From positions 1 to 64,000 of the forward strand of contig NZ_AYOU01000121.1 in the NCBI RefSeq assembly GCF_000500065.1: DNA of 64,000 nucleotides, read 5' to 3'. Source of the stretch: Borrelia hispanica CRI (GTDB lineage Bacteria > Spirochaetota > Spirochaetia > Borreliales > Borreliaceae). The notes beneath the pieces are model-generated. The model searched no databases, was not told where the DNA came from, and saw only the letters and a list, made by a program, of their open reading frames with translations. The position numbers and the translations under genes are program-made. Below, one piece after another: positions 19,343 through 28,416 of the stretch (position 1 is its first letter; every line of letters begins with the position of its first letter).

Positions 19343-19934
19343 ATTCTAACAATCCTAACAATATTTTTTTTAATTTTTTATCATAAAGTTTGTCTGTTGC
19401 CCATTTTCCAGTAAGATCATATATTGTTGGGGCAGATCCTCTTTTAACGAAATAAAATCTAGGATCAACCATGTTTGAGTTTATATCTTGACTTGAGGCA
19501 TAGGCTTTTAAATGTTGAATGTGTGCTCTTATTCCTTCTTTCATATTAGAAAAAGAATTTCCCTTTGTAAAATTGTCAGTGGCTCCTATGCCTGAAAAAT
19601 TATGTTGTTCTTTTGATACTATCCCATTAAATTTCAAAATACCTGTTTCAAGTAACATTTGGGCATAGGCAATATCGTAATTTATTCCTTCAATTATAGC
19701 TTCTTCTATATAAATTTGTGCAATTGTTTTGACATATTCTGCTTCAAGATAAGGATTCATTTTTAATGTATATTTTACAATATCCTCTACTTGACTTTTC
19801 CCTTTACTTAATAAAAAAGGAATATATTTTTCTTTTTGTGTTGATGTGTTTATTTCAATTATTTCTTCGGTGCAGTAACTCTTTACTGTTAATAATATTT
19901 GCGATATTACTAACAGTATAAATTTCTTTTGCAT
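19323..19934 (-). CDS. Exported endo-beta-N-acetylglucosaminidase (GH73/Bax-like)
   Basis: 203 residues: a hydrophobic signal segment (KFILLVISQILLTVKSYC) and then a glucosaminidase domain with the general-acid Glu in AQMLLETGILKF, the HNFSGIGATD block, EGIRAHIQHLKAYAS and DPRFYFVKRGSAPTIYDLTG. The family cuts the GlcNAc-MurNAc backbone of peptidoglycan, so it probably acts in the periplasm on the cell wall. It starts 2 nt after the stop of the upstream membrane gene, with AGGA before the ATG. Confidence 0.88.
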   Translation of the reverse strand: MQKKFILLVISQILLTVKSYCTEEIIEINTSTQKEKYIPFLLSKGKSQVEDIVKYTLKMNPYLEAEYVKTIAQIYIEEAIIEGINYDIAYAQMLLETGILKFNGIVSKEQHNFSGIGATDNFTKGNSFSNMKEGIRAHIQHLKAYASSQDINSNMVDPRFYFVKRGSAPTIYDLTGKWATDKLYDKKLKKILLGLLEFENSKK

Positions 19935-19936
19935 TT

Positions 19937-21226
19937 TTAATGTCCTTTATCTTCAATAAATTGATCAATTTCATTTATCATGAAATCAAATCTTGGTAAT
20001 GTTAATTCTTGATTTTTAAATAGATTGAAACTTGATAAATAACTTCTACTAAAAATGAAATCAGAAATCTCACCAATATGATCCATGTTGATTATTTTTA
20101 TAAAGGATATATCCGATTCTGTTTGTTGCCATTCATTTTCATCTTGTTTGAGTAACAATTGTAACGTTTTGATTTTAAATTTTTGAGGTTTACCCCCAAT
20201 ATTTATATATTTTTTTATTTGTTGATTTTGATTTATGATGTCATTTGCAATGTTTACCTGATTTCCCATTGTAACTAAGACCAATTGATTTATATCCATT
20301 CTTGAATCTAAAAATTTTAGTTTTTGACTTGATTTTACAAGTTCTATCACATTTTGAATTTCTGTAATATCGGATGTTTTGTCTTTTCTTTTACTGAAAA
20401 TTTTGATGGGTTCTACCAAATGTTTAATCATTGAGTTTGAAATATGGGTTAGTAAAGTTGTATTGTTATTTTTAATAAAGTTATAGGTGTTTATATGTTT
20501 GTATACTGGAGAATATAGATATACAATATTTCCTTTTTTAACTAGTCTGTTTACAAATGTTTTAAACATTGCGTCATGAGAATAAGGGGGTAGAATAATG
20601 AGGATACTGTCATATAGTTTTTGATTGTTGCTAATGGGTGCATCTTTATATACGTTTTCATATGTTGGAAGGTAATTCATTTCATTTATAAAAAAAGGAT
20701 TAAAATCATAATAAAAAAAAGGATTTTGACGTTTAAGTCCTAGTGTGAGGTTAATTGGATACCAAACTGATAGATTTAAGTTATTTTTGTGATCTTTGAT
20801 TTTTGTAAATCCTATTTTATAGTTTGCATTTATGTCTTTTGGATAGTTGATGAAAAAACTGAGATATGAAAATATTGTTGCTATAAATACTATTATTATT
20901 GATGGTATTACTATCATTATTTTAAAGGGAATAGTGAAAATTATTCTTTTAAATTTATTGTTTTGTTTCTTTTGTTTTTGTCTTCTGAGAATGATTGTTT
21001 TTATGGTTTTAATAGTAGTCGTTATTAAGAAAAATAGGAATATGGAACCGGTATATAACATTAATGGTCTTGCTTCTATAAGATATAATGTAATTATGAA
21101 AAAGGTTCCTGGAAAGATGATGAAATAATCTTCGTAAGAAAATTCTTTTTTAAAATTAAATAAATTTATTATTAAAAATATACTAAAACTTAATAAAAAT
21201 ATTGTTTCATAAGATTGTTCGTACAT
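19937..21226 (-). CDS. Membrane protein with alpha/beta-hydrolase-like C-terminal domain
   Basis: 429 residues. About four hydrophobic segments fill residues 1-130, separated by a Lys/Gln-rich loop. The rest resembles a platelet-activating-factor acetylhydrolase-like alpha/beta fold: NLSVWYPINL, then DSILIILPPYSHDAMFKTF where such enzymes place the oxyanion strand, and LVLVTMGNQVNIAND where a GxSxG nucleophile elbow would be. That Ser is missing, so it may be inactive or not an enzyme. The family link is weak. It is the first gene of the three-gene - strand operon ending at 18512. Confidence 0.6.
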   Translation of the reverse strand: MYEQSYETIFLLSFSIFLIINLFNFKKEFSYEDYFIIFPGTFFIITLYLIEARPLMLYTGSIFLFFLITTTIKTIKTIILRRQKQKKQNNKFKRIIFTIPFKIMIVIPSIIIVFIATIFSYLSFFINYPKDINANYKIGFTKIKDHKNNLNLSVWYPINLTLGLKRQNPFFYYDFNPFFINEMNYLPTYENVYKDAPISNNQKLYDSILIILPPYSHDAMFKTFVNRLVKKGNIVYLYSPVYKHINTYNFIKNNNTTLLTHISNSMIKHLVEPIKIFSKRKDKTSDITEIQNVIELVKSSQKLKFLDSRMDINQLVLVTMGNQVNIANDIINQNQQIKKYINIGGKPQKFKIKTLQLLLKQDENEWQQTESDISFIKIINMDHIGEISDFIFSRSYLSSFNLFKNQELTLPRFDFMINEIDQFIEDKGH

Positions 21227-21329
21227 AAAAAATATTTTTTCCTTAACTAATTATAAGCATAAAAACTTTATTTACAAAATAATTTATTGATTTGAATTGA
21301 GCTTTTAATGATATAACCAGGTTTTTTCT

Positions 21330-21358
21330 TTTATCGTTTAATTTTATTATGATATAAT
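21330..21358 (+). promoter_or_regulatory. Extended -10 promoter candidate for phnP-like gene
   Basis: TGATATAAT at 21350-21358 is a perfect extended -10 (TGn + TATAAT). A weak TTTATC at 21330-21335 stands 17 nt upstream as -35. Transcription would start near 21365, about 20 nt before the ATG at 21387. Confidence 0.5.
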
Positions 21359-21386
21359 TGGGGTTCTTAAGGGGTAATGGTAATAC

Positions 21387-22145
21387 ATGTTAGGAATATT
21401 TTTAGGAACTGGTGCATCAAGTGGTGTTCCTATGTTGAACTGTGATTGTAGAGTATGTAATTCAGATTGTTGTAAAAATAAAAGACTTAGAAGTGCATTT
21501 TTGTTAAGTTTGTGTGGTCTTAACTTATTGATTGATACTGGACCTGATATTAGAACACAGCTTTTAAGGGAAAATATTTTGAAATTGGATTTGGTATTAT
21601 ATACTCATGAACATTATGATCATATTATGGGACTTGATGATATTAAATTTTATACAAGGTGCGCTCCTTTACCTATTTATGCCCGAGAGACTACTATGCA
21701 TCATATTAAAAATGCATTTCCACATAATTTTTCATCAAGAATGTCTATCAGTGGAAAAGCCAATATTCTTCCTAGATTAGCAGTTGATTTTGAGCAAATT
21801 TTTTTTAAAGGAATAAAGATAATCCCAATTCCTTTACTACATGGAGATATAATTAGTTTAGGATATAGAATAAATAATTTAGCATATCTTACTGATGTTA
21901 AGTCTATTCCGGAGATTTCTTATAGTTATTTAGAGGGATTAGATGTATTGGTAATAGATGCTTTGAGAATTAAACCTCATCCAGGTCATTTAAATTTTGA
22001 TGATGCTATTCTTGAAGTTAAGAAGATCAATCCTAAAATTGCTTATTTCACTCATATTGCACATGATATCATGCATGATGAATTTGATTATTTGAGGAGG
22101 GATAATATTTATTTAGCTTATGATGGCTTACAAATTTATATTTAG
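21387..22145 (+). CDS. phnP: PhnP-like metallo-beta-lactamase fold hydrolase
   Basis: 252 residues. The metal motif is THEHYDH at residues 73-79, with further ligands at LLHGD, DALRIKPHPGHL and FTHIAHD. The N-terminal cysteine cluster (CDCRVCNSDCC, 19-29) is the structural zinc site of the PhnP group. PhnP is a cyclic phosphodiesterase in phosphonate breakdown, but no other phn genes are visible here, so the real substrate may be another cyclic phosphodiester or a nucleotide. It leads a run of four + genes. Confidence 0.82.
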   Translation: MLGIFLGTGASSGVPMLNCDCRVCNSDCCKNKRLRSAFLLSLCGLNLLIDTGPDIRTQLLRENILKLDLVLYTHEHYDHIMGLDDIKFYTRCAPLPIYARETTMHHIKNAFPHNFSSRMSISGKANILPRLAVDFEQIFFKGIKIIPIPLLHGDIISLGYRINNLAYLTDVKSIPEISYSYLEGLDVLVIDALRIKPHPGHLNFDDAILEVKKINPKIAYFTHIAHDIMHDEFDYLRRDNIYLAYDGLQIYI

Positions 22146-22153
22146 ATTGGTAT

Positions 22154-22921
22154 ATGATGATTAATTTGATTTCTTGGAATGTTAATGGAATAAGAGCTGT
22201 TTCTAATAAGGGTTTTCTTAATTTTATTGCAGAATATAGCCCTGATATTTTGTGTTTGCAGGAAACCAAGGCTTTAAAAGAACAGTTACCTAAGGAACTT
22301 GTTGATATTGAGGGATATTATTCATATTTTTCAAAATCCATAATCAGAGGTTATAGTGGTGTTGCTATTTATTCAAAAATTGAACCTATTAAATTGGAAA
22401 ATATGAATATTGAAATATTTGATAGAGAAGGAAGATGCATTATTGCTCATTATCATGATTTTATTCTGATTAATGCATATTTTCCTAATTCACAGTCTTT
22501 AAGAAAGAGACTTAATTATAAGCTTGAATTTTTGATGAGTCTTGAATCTATTGCAAATTCATTTGTAACTTCTGGAAAAAATCTTATTGTTTGTGGGGAT
22601 TTTAATATTGCACATACGGAAATTGATTTGTCCAATCCTAAAACTAGCAGAGAATCTGCTGGTTTTTATATTGAAGAAACCAATTGGATGGATAATTTTT
22701 TAAATAGAGGTTATGTGGATACTTTTAGAATGTTTAATAAGGAGCCAGGCAATTATACTTGGTGGGATTATAAAACAAGGGCTAGGGAACGTAATGTAGG
22801 GTGGAGAATTGATTATTTTGTTATAAATAAGGCCTTTCAATCTAAAGTAAAAGATGCTTTAATTTTAAATAAGGTAATGGGTAGTGATCATTGTCCTGTT
22901 TTTTTAAAATTAAAGCAATAG
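22154..22921 (+). CDS. xthA: Exodeoxyribonuclease III / AP endonuclease
   Basis: Base-excision repair nuclease of the exonuclease III family, 255 residues. The conserved blocks are in order: ISWNVNGIRA (Asn), CLQETKA (metal Glu), AYFPNSQ, CGDFNIAHTEIDL (catalytic Asp/Asn), GWRIDYFVIN, and the C-terminal GSDHCPVFL with the catalytic Asp-His. It starts 8 nt after the phnP-like gene. ATG 22157 would be an equally good start; no clear ribosome site is present. Confidence 0.95.
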   Translation: MMINLISWNVNGIRAVSNKGFLNFIAEYSPDILCLQETKALKEQLPKELVDIEGYYSYFSKSIIRGYSGVAIYSKIEPIKLENMNIEIFDREGRCIIAHYHDFILINAYFPNSQSLRKRLNYKLEFLMSLESIANSFVTSGKNLIVCGDFNIAHTEIDLSNPKTSRESAGFYIEETNWMDNFLNRGYVDTFRMFNKEPGNYTWWDYKTRARERNVGWRIDYFVINKAFQSKVKDALILNKVMGSDHCPVFLKLKQ

Positions 22922-22944
22922 ATTAATATTTATGGGAGTTATGT

Positions 22945-23706
22945 ATGAGTCGGTATTTTGTAATGGTTTTGTTTTTGTGTATTCATAATCTGATTTTTGG
23001 AATAAAGTTGATTGATTTAGAAAATATTGATTTTTATCGCAGTCTTGAGAAGCAAGATTTGTTATTTATAATTCATTTATTAGAACGTGAAAAATATTTA
23101 AATCAAAAGGATGAACTTTTTACATATATTGATTTAGCTAATCAGGCTTTGATTGAGAAAGGTATACAGGTTTTAGATGGCAATGATAAATTGGATGATA
23201 TGCAACTTATTAATCCTTTGCAGCGAGATAATCTGGATAATTATAATAGTTCAAAGTTTGTCTTGAAAGCATCTAAGGCGTTAAATATTTTTGTGTTTTT
23301 TGATGATCTTGATGGGTTTTTAAAAACATTAGATGGTCGTAGAGTAGGTGTTAGTGATGGTAATTTTGTTATCTTAGAGCAGGTTTTTTTTAAAGGTTAT
23401 AATGATGTTGCAAGTGAACATGCTACTATTGAAATTTATGAAAAAAGTATTCTAAGTCCTGATTTTAATAAACTTATTTTAGACAAGTTGGGATTCTTTG
23501 TTTATGTTGGGGAATTAAATAAGAAAATTTATTTTAATGATATTGCAAAATTGTCTAAGGGGGAACTTTTATTTTTATTTTATGAATTGTTTCCTATTTC
23601 TAGATTAAAGGGTATAAAGGATTGGTATGATTTTGGATTTACGTCTATTATTAGAGAAATTAAAAAAGTTTATAATATAAGAATTAATTCAAGGAAATTA
23701 AAATGA
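22945..23706 (+). CDS. Exported protein of unknown function
   Basis: 253 residues with a signal peptide (MSRYFVMVLFLCIHNLIFG, cleavage probably just after). The mature part is mixed alpha/beta and Asp/Leu-rich, with no motif I know. GGGAG sits about 9 nt before the ATG. The stop overlaps the ATG of the M16 protease gene by 4 nt (ATGA), suggesting coupled translation and possibly a shared periplasmic task with that protease; this is inference. Confidence 0.75.
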   Translation: MSRYFVMVLFLCIHNLIFGIKLIDLENIDFYRSLEKQDLLFIIHLLEREKYLNQKDELFTYIDLANQALIEKGIQVLDGNDKLDDMQLINPLQRDNLDNYNSSKFVLKASKALNIFVFFDDLDGFLKTLDGRRVGVSDGNFVILEQVFFKGYNDVASEHATIEIYEKSILSPDFNKLILDKLGFFVYVGELNKKIYFNDIAKLSKGELLFLFYELFPISRLKGIKDWYDFGFTSIIREIKKVYNIRINSRKLK

Positions 23707-26528
23707 GATGTAAACATGTTAATAATATTAATATATTAAAAGTTGTTTTTTTTGTTTTGGGTTTTATTATTTTATCTTGTTCATCTTCTAAGTTAAGTTT
23801 GGATAAAAACTTAGTAAATGGTCAACTTAAAAATGGACTTAGATATTATGTTTATAAGAATCAAGTTCCAAGTAAATTTGTTCATATGGGAATTTTGTTT
23901 AATGTTGGTTCTTTAAACGAAGAAGAAAATGAAAGGGGTTTAGCTCATTATCTTGAACATATGGCTTTTAAAGGTACAGAGGATTATCCTGGTAGTGAAG
24001 ATATTTTGGAAATTCTCAAAAAATTTGGAATGAAATTTGGAGCTGATCTTAATGCTTATACTACTTTTAATAAAACTTACTATTATCTTGATTTGCCAGA
24101 TGGTGGCCAGGAGAGTGAAGTTGATGAAGCTTTAAATGTATTGAAAAATTGGGCTTTTCAAATTAAGTTTGATGACTTAGAAATAGATAAAGAACGTAAT
24201 GTTATTATTGAAGAAAAAAAATATAGAGATGATTATTCTTTTAGAATGTTCAAAAAAATGTTTGAGGTTGTTGGAGGTAATAGTAGATATTCTATTCGAT
24301 TTCCTATTGGTCTTGAAGAGAGGATTTTATCTTTTAAATCAGAGGACTTTAAAAGATTTTATAATAAGTGGTATAGACCAGATTTGACCAGTGTCATTAT
24401 TGTTGGAGATATTGATCCAAGAGACATTGAAGAGAAGATAAAGAAATTATTTGCATCCTTTAAGGAACCATTAGATGATCCTGAAAAAGTTGTAATAAAT
24501 TTAGATACTGTAATTGATGAGAAGTTTGTAAGTATAGATGATGATGAAACCTTATTTCCTAGTATTAGTTTTGTTTGTAAAGAAGAAACCAAAGGAAGTG
24601 TTGTTACTGTTGAGGATCTTAAGAGATATATCGAGAAAATTTTCTTAAATAGGCTTTTTATAAATAGATTTTATGAATTAAAGGTTATTGGGACAAATTA
24701 TTTTAGATCATTTGATAAATTTGATTCGAATTATAAATCAGATAATAATTATGTTTTGATTAAAAATATTTCTTTAACTATCGATTCAGAACATTTTAAA
24801 GAAGCTTTTGAAGGTTTTTTTTATGAAATTGAGAGAATTAGGAGGTTTGGTTTTACAAAAGGAGAGATTGATAAAATTAAGTCTGAAATGATAACTTCTT
24901 ATACCTTGAGTAAAGATAATCTTAAGAAACAAAAGTCTTCCAGAATTGCAGATCGTTTGGTGGATGTTGCTTCGTCGAATTTTCAGTTGATTGATGATAA
25001 TGAATATTTTGACATTGCTATTAAATATTTGAATAATATTAGCCTGGATACAATATCAGCTCTTGCTAGTAGTGAGGCAGTTATAGATGATATGACTGTT
25101 ATTTATAAGTATTCTAAAAAATTGCATTCTAATTTAACTTTTGAAGAGTTGCAAAAATTTCGTGAGATTGCTTTAAATAAAGAAATTCAACCTTATGATG
25201 ATGTGTCAATTCAGGGTGAATTTTTCAAAAAATCTTTAAAAAGCAAAAATATTGTTGATGAAAAAGAATTTATAAATGAAATTTCATCTTTTACTTTGGA
25301 GAATGGAGTTGAAGTTTACTTTAAACATAATGAAAATAAGAAAAATGTAGTTGACTTTACTGCAGTTTCTTGGGGTGGTTTACTCAGTGAGGATGCTGAG
25401 TTGATTCCTGTTTTATCTTTAGCTCCAAGAATAGTTTCTAAGTCAGGATATGGGGATTATTCTAATCTTCAAATTGAAAAATATTTATCAAATAAATTGG
25501 TAGAATTGATACCATCGGTTTCTGAGCGAACTTCACATATTGATGGTAGTGCTGAGACTAAGGATCTTGAAACTTTATTTAAGCTTATATATTTTACATT
25601 TAATGAAGCCAAGATAGATGATGTTGTTTTGCAGACTACTATTGATGATATGAGTTCAACAATTAAGGCTAGAAAAAATAGTTCTGATTATCTTTTTTCT
25701 AATGCTATTAATAAATTTTATAATAATGATGATTATCGTTTAAGAGATATTCAAGAATCTGATTTGCAAAATATATCAAAAAATATTCTTTTAGATTTTT
25801 ATAAAAAGAGATTTACTTATGCAGACAATTTTAAATTTATTTTTGTGGGAGATATTGACTTAGATACAATAAAAAAATTGTCAAGTAAATATTTAGGTAA
25901 TTTAAATTCTAAAAAGCTGGATGAATTTAGAGATCTAGATTATTCGTATAAGAAAAATACGAAGAGAATAGTTGTTAGAAGAAAAGCGGATGCTGTAAGT
26001 AGTGCTGTACATGTTGTATATCCTTTCACGTTTAATTATACACCTGAAGATGGTATAAATTATAGGGCTTTAGCATCTCTTTTAAGTGAAGGTCTTGTTA
26101 AGGCTATTAGAAGAGAACAGTCTAGTGTTTATGGAATAAATGCGTCTTTTAATTACTATTTTAGAAAGCATTCTGATTCAGATGGTTTTATTATTGTATC
26201 TTTTACAGTTGAACCTAAGGCTTTAGATAGTGTTTTAAAATCTGTTAATGAATATATTTTGGAGAGACAAAAAATAGATTTTGTAGATACTGATTTTGAT
26301 TATATTAAGAAAAATATTATTAAAAATAATAATATTAGTTCTGAGTCCAATGGTTATTGGATTTCAGTGATATTAAGTTCGGTTTTTTGGTATGATTCTG
26401 TTATAGATACTTTTAGTAATAAATTTATTGATGATAATTTAAGTAAAGATAGAATAAATATGTTATTTAAGAAGATCGATTTTAAGAAAGGAACGGAGAT
26501 TGTATTAATTCCAAGTAATGATGATTAA
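23703..26528 (+). CDS. M16-family zinc protease, predicted lipoprotein
   Basis: 941 residues. The N-terminus has a lipobox ending LSC with Cys26, so it is likely a lipid-anchored exported protein. The inverted zinc motif HYLEH (82-86) with the downstream Glu region (ERNVIIEEKKYRDD) marks an active first M16 half. A second M16-like half starts near residue 520 (SFTLENGVEVYFKHN) and lacks HxxEH, as usual for the partner domain. This is the two-domain pitrilysin arrangement in one chain. The clamshell fold degrades peptides, probably in the periplasm. Confidence 0.93.
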   Translation: MRCKHVNNINILKVVFFVLGFIILSCSSSKLSLDKNLVNGQLKNGLRYYVYKNQVPSKFVHMGILFNVGSLNEEENERGLAHYLEHMAFKGTEDYPGSEDILEILKKFGMKFGADLNAYTTFNKTYYYLDLPDGGQESEVDEALNVLKNWAFQIKFDDLEIDKERNVIIEEKKYRDDYSFRMFKKMFEVVGGNSRYSIRFPIGLEERILSFKSEDFKRFYNKWYRPDLTSVIIVGDIDPRDIEEKIKKLFASFKEPLDDPEKVVINLDTVIDEKFVSIDDDETLFPSISFVCKEETKGSVVTVEDLKRYIEKIFLNRLFINRFYELKVIGTNYFRSFDKFDSNYKSDNNYVLIKNISLTIDSEHFKEAFEGFFYEIERIRRFGFTKGEIDKIKSEMITSYTLSKDNLKKQKSSRIADRLVDVASSNFQLIDDNEYFDIAIKYLNNISLDTISALASSEAVIDDMTVIYKYSKKLHSNLTFEELQKFREIALNKEIQPYDDVSIQGEFFKKSLKSKNIVDEKEFINEISSFTLENGVEVYFKHNENKKNVVDFTAVSWGGLLSEDAELIPVLSLAPRIVSKSGYGDYSNLQIEKYLSNKLVELIPSVSERTSHIDGSAETKDLETLFKLIYFTFNEAKIDDVVLQTTIDDMSSTIKARKNSSDYLFSNAINKFYNNDDYRLRDIQESDLQNISKNILLDFYKKRFTYADNFKFIFVGDIDLDTIKKLSSKYLGNLNSKKLDEFRDLDYSYKKNTKRIVVRRKADAVSSAVHVVYPFTFNYTPEDGINYRALASLLSEGLVKAIRREQSSVYGINASFNYYFRKHSDSDGFIIVSFTVEPKALDSVLKSVNEYILERQKIDFVDTDFDYIKKNIIKNNNISSESNGYWISVILSSVFWYDSVIDTFSNKFIDDNLSKDRINMLFKKIDFKKGTEIVLIPSNDD

Positions 26529-26550
26529 TTTTCATTATATTGTTTTGTTT

Positions 26551-27987
26551 TTAATTGATTTTGTCTTTAAAAAGGATTAATAGTTCTCCCGGTATTAATC
26601 CTTTTGTTTGCCATAATAATTTTTCTAATTTTATGGCCCATTTTTCATATTCTTTAAATTCAGTTTTAGAGAAGTAATTAGTGTTAATTAAATAATTTGC
26701 GATATTTTCTTTTGGAAGCGCAGTTGTGTATGCATAAAATTCATTAATTACTAAGTAATTGAATGTGACATCATAACCGATGTTATCTAAAAAATTAATC
26801 CAAGATTTTTTGTTGTTTGGTGAAATATGTTTATTCCAAAAGTTAACAATTGCTTTATTGAAATTGTTGTCTGTAAAAAAATACATGTGTAGCATTTCAT
26901 GCATAAAGATTCTCATTTGGTCTGTTTTTGACATAATTTCATCTTCAGAATAAGTTGCAAATGCAATATTTTTTGATTTGCTTTTAATTTTTATTGTGTT
27001 GTTTTCAAGATATGCTAATTTGTTGGCTATAATTAAGTTTTTTAAAATTATTTCTTCTTTATTTAATTTAATATTTAATTTTTGTGCTTCATTAAAAAAC
27101 GTGATTATGTCTTGAAGTCTATAATCATGACCACCCCATCCTATTTTATTTTCTAGTTCAGTATTTGATAATAATTTTCCTCTAAATTCTTTTTTTTCGA
27201 GAAAGAATGCCATTCTTTTTAACATTAAGGCTTGATCGTGCAATGTTTTAAATTTTATTATGTATATATTAGGATTTGCTATGAAATTAAAGAATTCAAA
27301 AGAATCTCTTCTGTAATTTTTTTTTGTATAGTTGAAAATGAGTTTTAAGTCAGCATTTATTGGTTTATTTATTTCATAATAATCATTCATATTAATATAT
27401 CCAATTTCATTAATTTGAATCATATTGTCGTTTTTAGTAGATTTTATTTCATCATTGTGATTTTCTAGTGATGTGTACTTGATGAGATTTGATAGTACTA
27501 TTTTTTGTGATTCTTTTTTTGAATATAAATTTGTTATTATGGGATTTAATATTGTTTTTTTTGATTTAAAGCCTATTATTGGAAACATGTTTTTATTGAG
27601 ATTAAAGCTAATAGAATATCCATCCTTGTCAATGAATATTTTAAATTTTTGGGGATCTGTTTTTGTTATTTGTATATTGGATTTTTTTATTTCGATGTTA
27701 TTAAAATTGATAGATTTAATATTATTTATTTTGATTTCTAAGCTCATTGTTTGCTCTTGATTAATGATTGTTGGGATATTGTATGAGTAACTTTTGTTTT
27801 GGGTGTTAATTTTGATATTTGCATTTTTATTGCTCTTGATATTTAATGTGAGATGATCTATTTTTTCGTTATTACAGTATACTATTTTTTTATCATTGTT
27901 GATGGTTATGCATTTCTTTTTATTATTAGTTTCGTTGCTCGCATAAAGGCTTGTAAAGAAGATTAACATCATTAAAATTCTTTTCAT
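26551..27987 (-). CDS. Exported protein with gluzincin-like metallopeptidase motif
   Basis: 478 residues with a signal peptide (MKRILMMLIFFTSLYA). The first about 215 residues are beta-rich and Asn/Ile/Lys-rich. The C-terminal half is helical and contains MHEMLHMYF, a classic HExxH at 363-367, followed 48 residues later by NEFYAY (Asn415-Glu416..Ala419), the place and form of the third zinc ligand in gluzincins (NExxA). Together these suggest a periplasmic or surface zinc peptidase. I do not recognise an established family. It is transcribed alone, toward the M16 protease gene. Confidence 0.75.
   Translation of the reverse strand: MKRILMMLIFFTSLYASNETNNKKKCITINNDKKIVYCNNEKIDHLTLNIKSNKNANIKINTQNKSYSYNIPTIINQEQTMSLEIKINNIKSINFNNIEIKKSNIQITKTDPQKFKIFIDKDGYSISFNLNKNMFPIIGFKSKKTILNPIITNLYSKKESQKIVLSNLIKYTSLENHNDEIKSTKNDNMIQINEIGYINMNDYYEINKPINADLKLIFNYTKKNYRRDSFEFFNFIANPNIYIIKFKTLHDQALMLKRMAFFLEKKEFRGKLLSNTELENKIGWGGHDYRLQDIITFFNEAQKLNIKLNKEEIILKNLIIANKLAYLENNTIKIKSKSKNIAFATYSEDEIMSKTDQMRIFMHEMLHMYFFTDNNFNKAIVNFWNKHISPNNKKSWINFLDNIGYDVTFNYLVINEFYAYTTALPKENIANYLINTNYFSKTEFKEYEKWAIKLEKLLWQTKGLIPGELLILFKDKIN
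26571..26604. terminator. Hairpin terminator inside the 3' end of a coding sequence
   Basis: AAAGGATTAATA (26571-26582) and TATTAATCCTTT (26593-26604) form a perfect 12-bp stem with a 10-nt G/C-rich loop, with T-runs on both sides. It lies 43 nt past the M16 stop on + and within the last codons of the - strand gene, so it can serve both convergent genes. Confidence 0.75.
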
Positions 27988-28045
27988 TACGTACTCTATT
28001 ATAATGAAAAGAATGTGATAAATGAAAATTTAAGCAAATTTTTTA

Positions 28046-28118
28046 CATCCTCTAGGGGAATCGAACCCCTGTTGCCAGGATGAAAACCTGGAGTCCTAGG
28101 CCACTAGACGAAGAGGAC
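28046..28118 (-). tRNA. tRNA-Glu (UUC)
   Basis: 73 nt folding as a full cloverleaf. The acceptor GTCCTCT pairs with AGAGGAT (first pair G-U), the anticodon loop is TTTTCAT with anticodon TTC, and the T loop is TTCGATT. CCA is not encoded. Only 7 nt separate it from tRNA-Lys(UUU), so they share a transcript. Confidence 0.97.
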
Positions 28119-28125
28119 AAAAAAT

Positions 28126-28198
28126 TGAGCTCAGTAGGACTCGAACCTACGACTCTCGCCTTAAAAGGGCGATGCTCTACCAACTGAGCTATGAGCCC
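28126..28198 (-). tRNA. tRNA-Lys (UUU)
   Basis: 73 nt. The acceptor GGGCTCA pairs with TGAGCTC, the D arm is GCTCAGTTGGTAGAGC, the anticodon stem TCGCC/GGCGA holds loop CTTTTAA (anticodon TTT), and the T arm is GTAGG-TTCGAGT-CCTAC. CCA is not encoded. A strong promoter lies just upstream. Confidence 0.97.
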
Positions 28199-28226
28199 GA
28201 AAATAAAATCAAGTCTATCAAATCTA

Positions 28227-28255
28227 ATTGTATCATTTATCTTAAACAATGTCAA
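28227..28255 (-). promoter_or_regulatory. Strong sigma-70 promoter for tRNA-Lys(UUU)-tRNA-Glu
   Basis: On the - strand, TTGACA (28255-28250) is followed after exactly 17 nt by TACAAT (28232-28227), with TGA directly before it giving an extended -10. Start of transcription is expected near 28220, about 20 nt before the tRNA-Lys 5' end. Confidence 0.85.
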
Positions 28256-28290
28256 CACCCTTAGGATGAACAAAACCATCATTATTTTAA

Positions 28291-28364
28291 TGAGCTGCAC
28301 AGGACTCGAACCTGTAACCGGCGGGTTAAGAATCCGCTGCTCTAACCACCTGAGCTAGCAGCCC
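28291..28364 (-). tRNA. tRNA-Lys (CUU)
   Basis: 74 nt cloverleaf. The acceptor GGGCTGC pairs with GCAGCTC (one G-U), the anticodon loop is TTCTTAA with anticodon CTT, and the T arm is ACAGG-TTCGAGT-CCTGT. The last pair of the anticodon stem (31-39) is an A-C mismatch. CCA is not encoded. Confidence 0.95.
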
Positions 28365-28387
28365 GTCATTTATATGAACTAATAAAT

Positions 28388-28416
28388 AGAATAAATACTT
28401 CAAGACATAATGTCAA
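28388..28416 (-). promoter_or_regulatory. Promoter candidate for tRNA-Lys(CUU)
   Basis: On the - strand, TTGACA (28416-28411) is followed after 17 nt by TATTCT (28393-28388, 4 of 6). The -35 box overlaps the TGA stop of the upstream TPR gene. Transcription would begin about 15-20 nt before the tRNA. Confidence 0.7.

Noticed and set aside
28052-28300. 82-residue open frame across the tRNA cluster (-)
   Set aside because: It runs through tRNA-Glu and tRNA-Lys(UUU) in full; the tRNAs explain the sequence.
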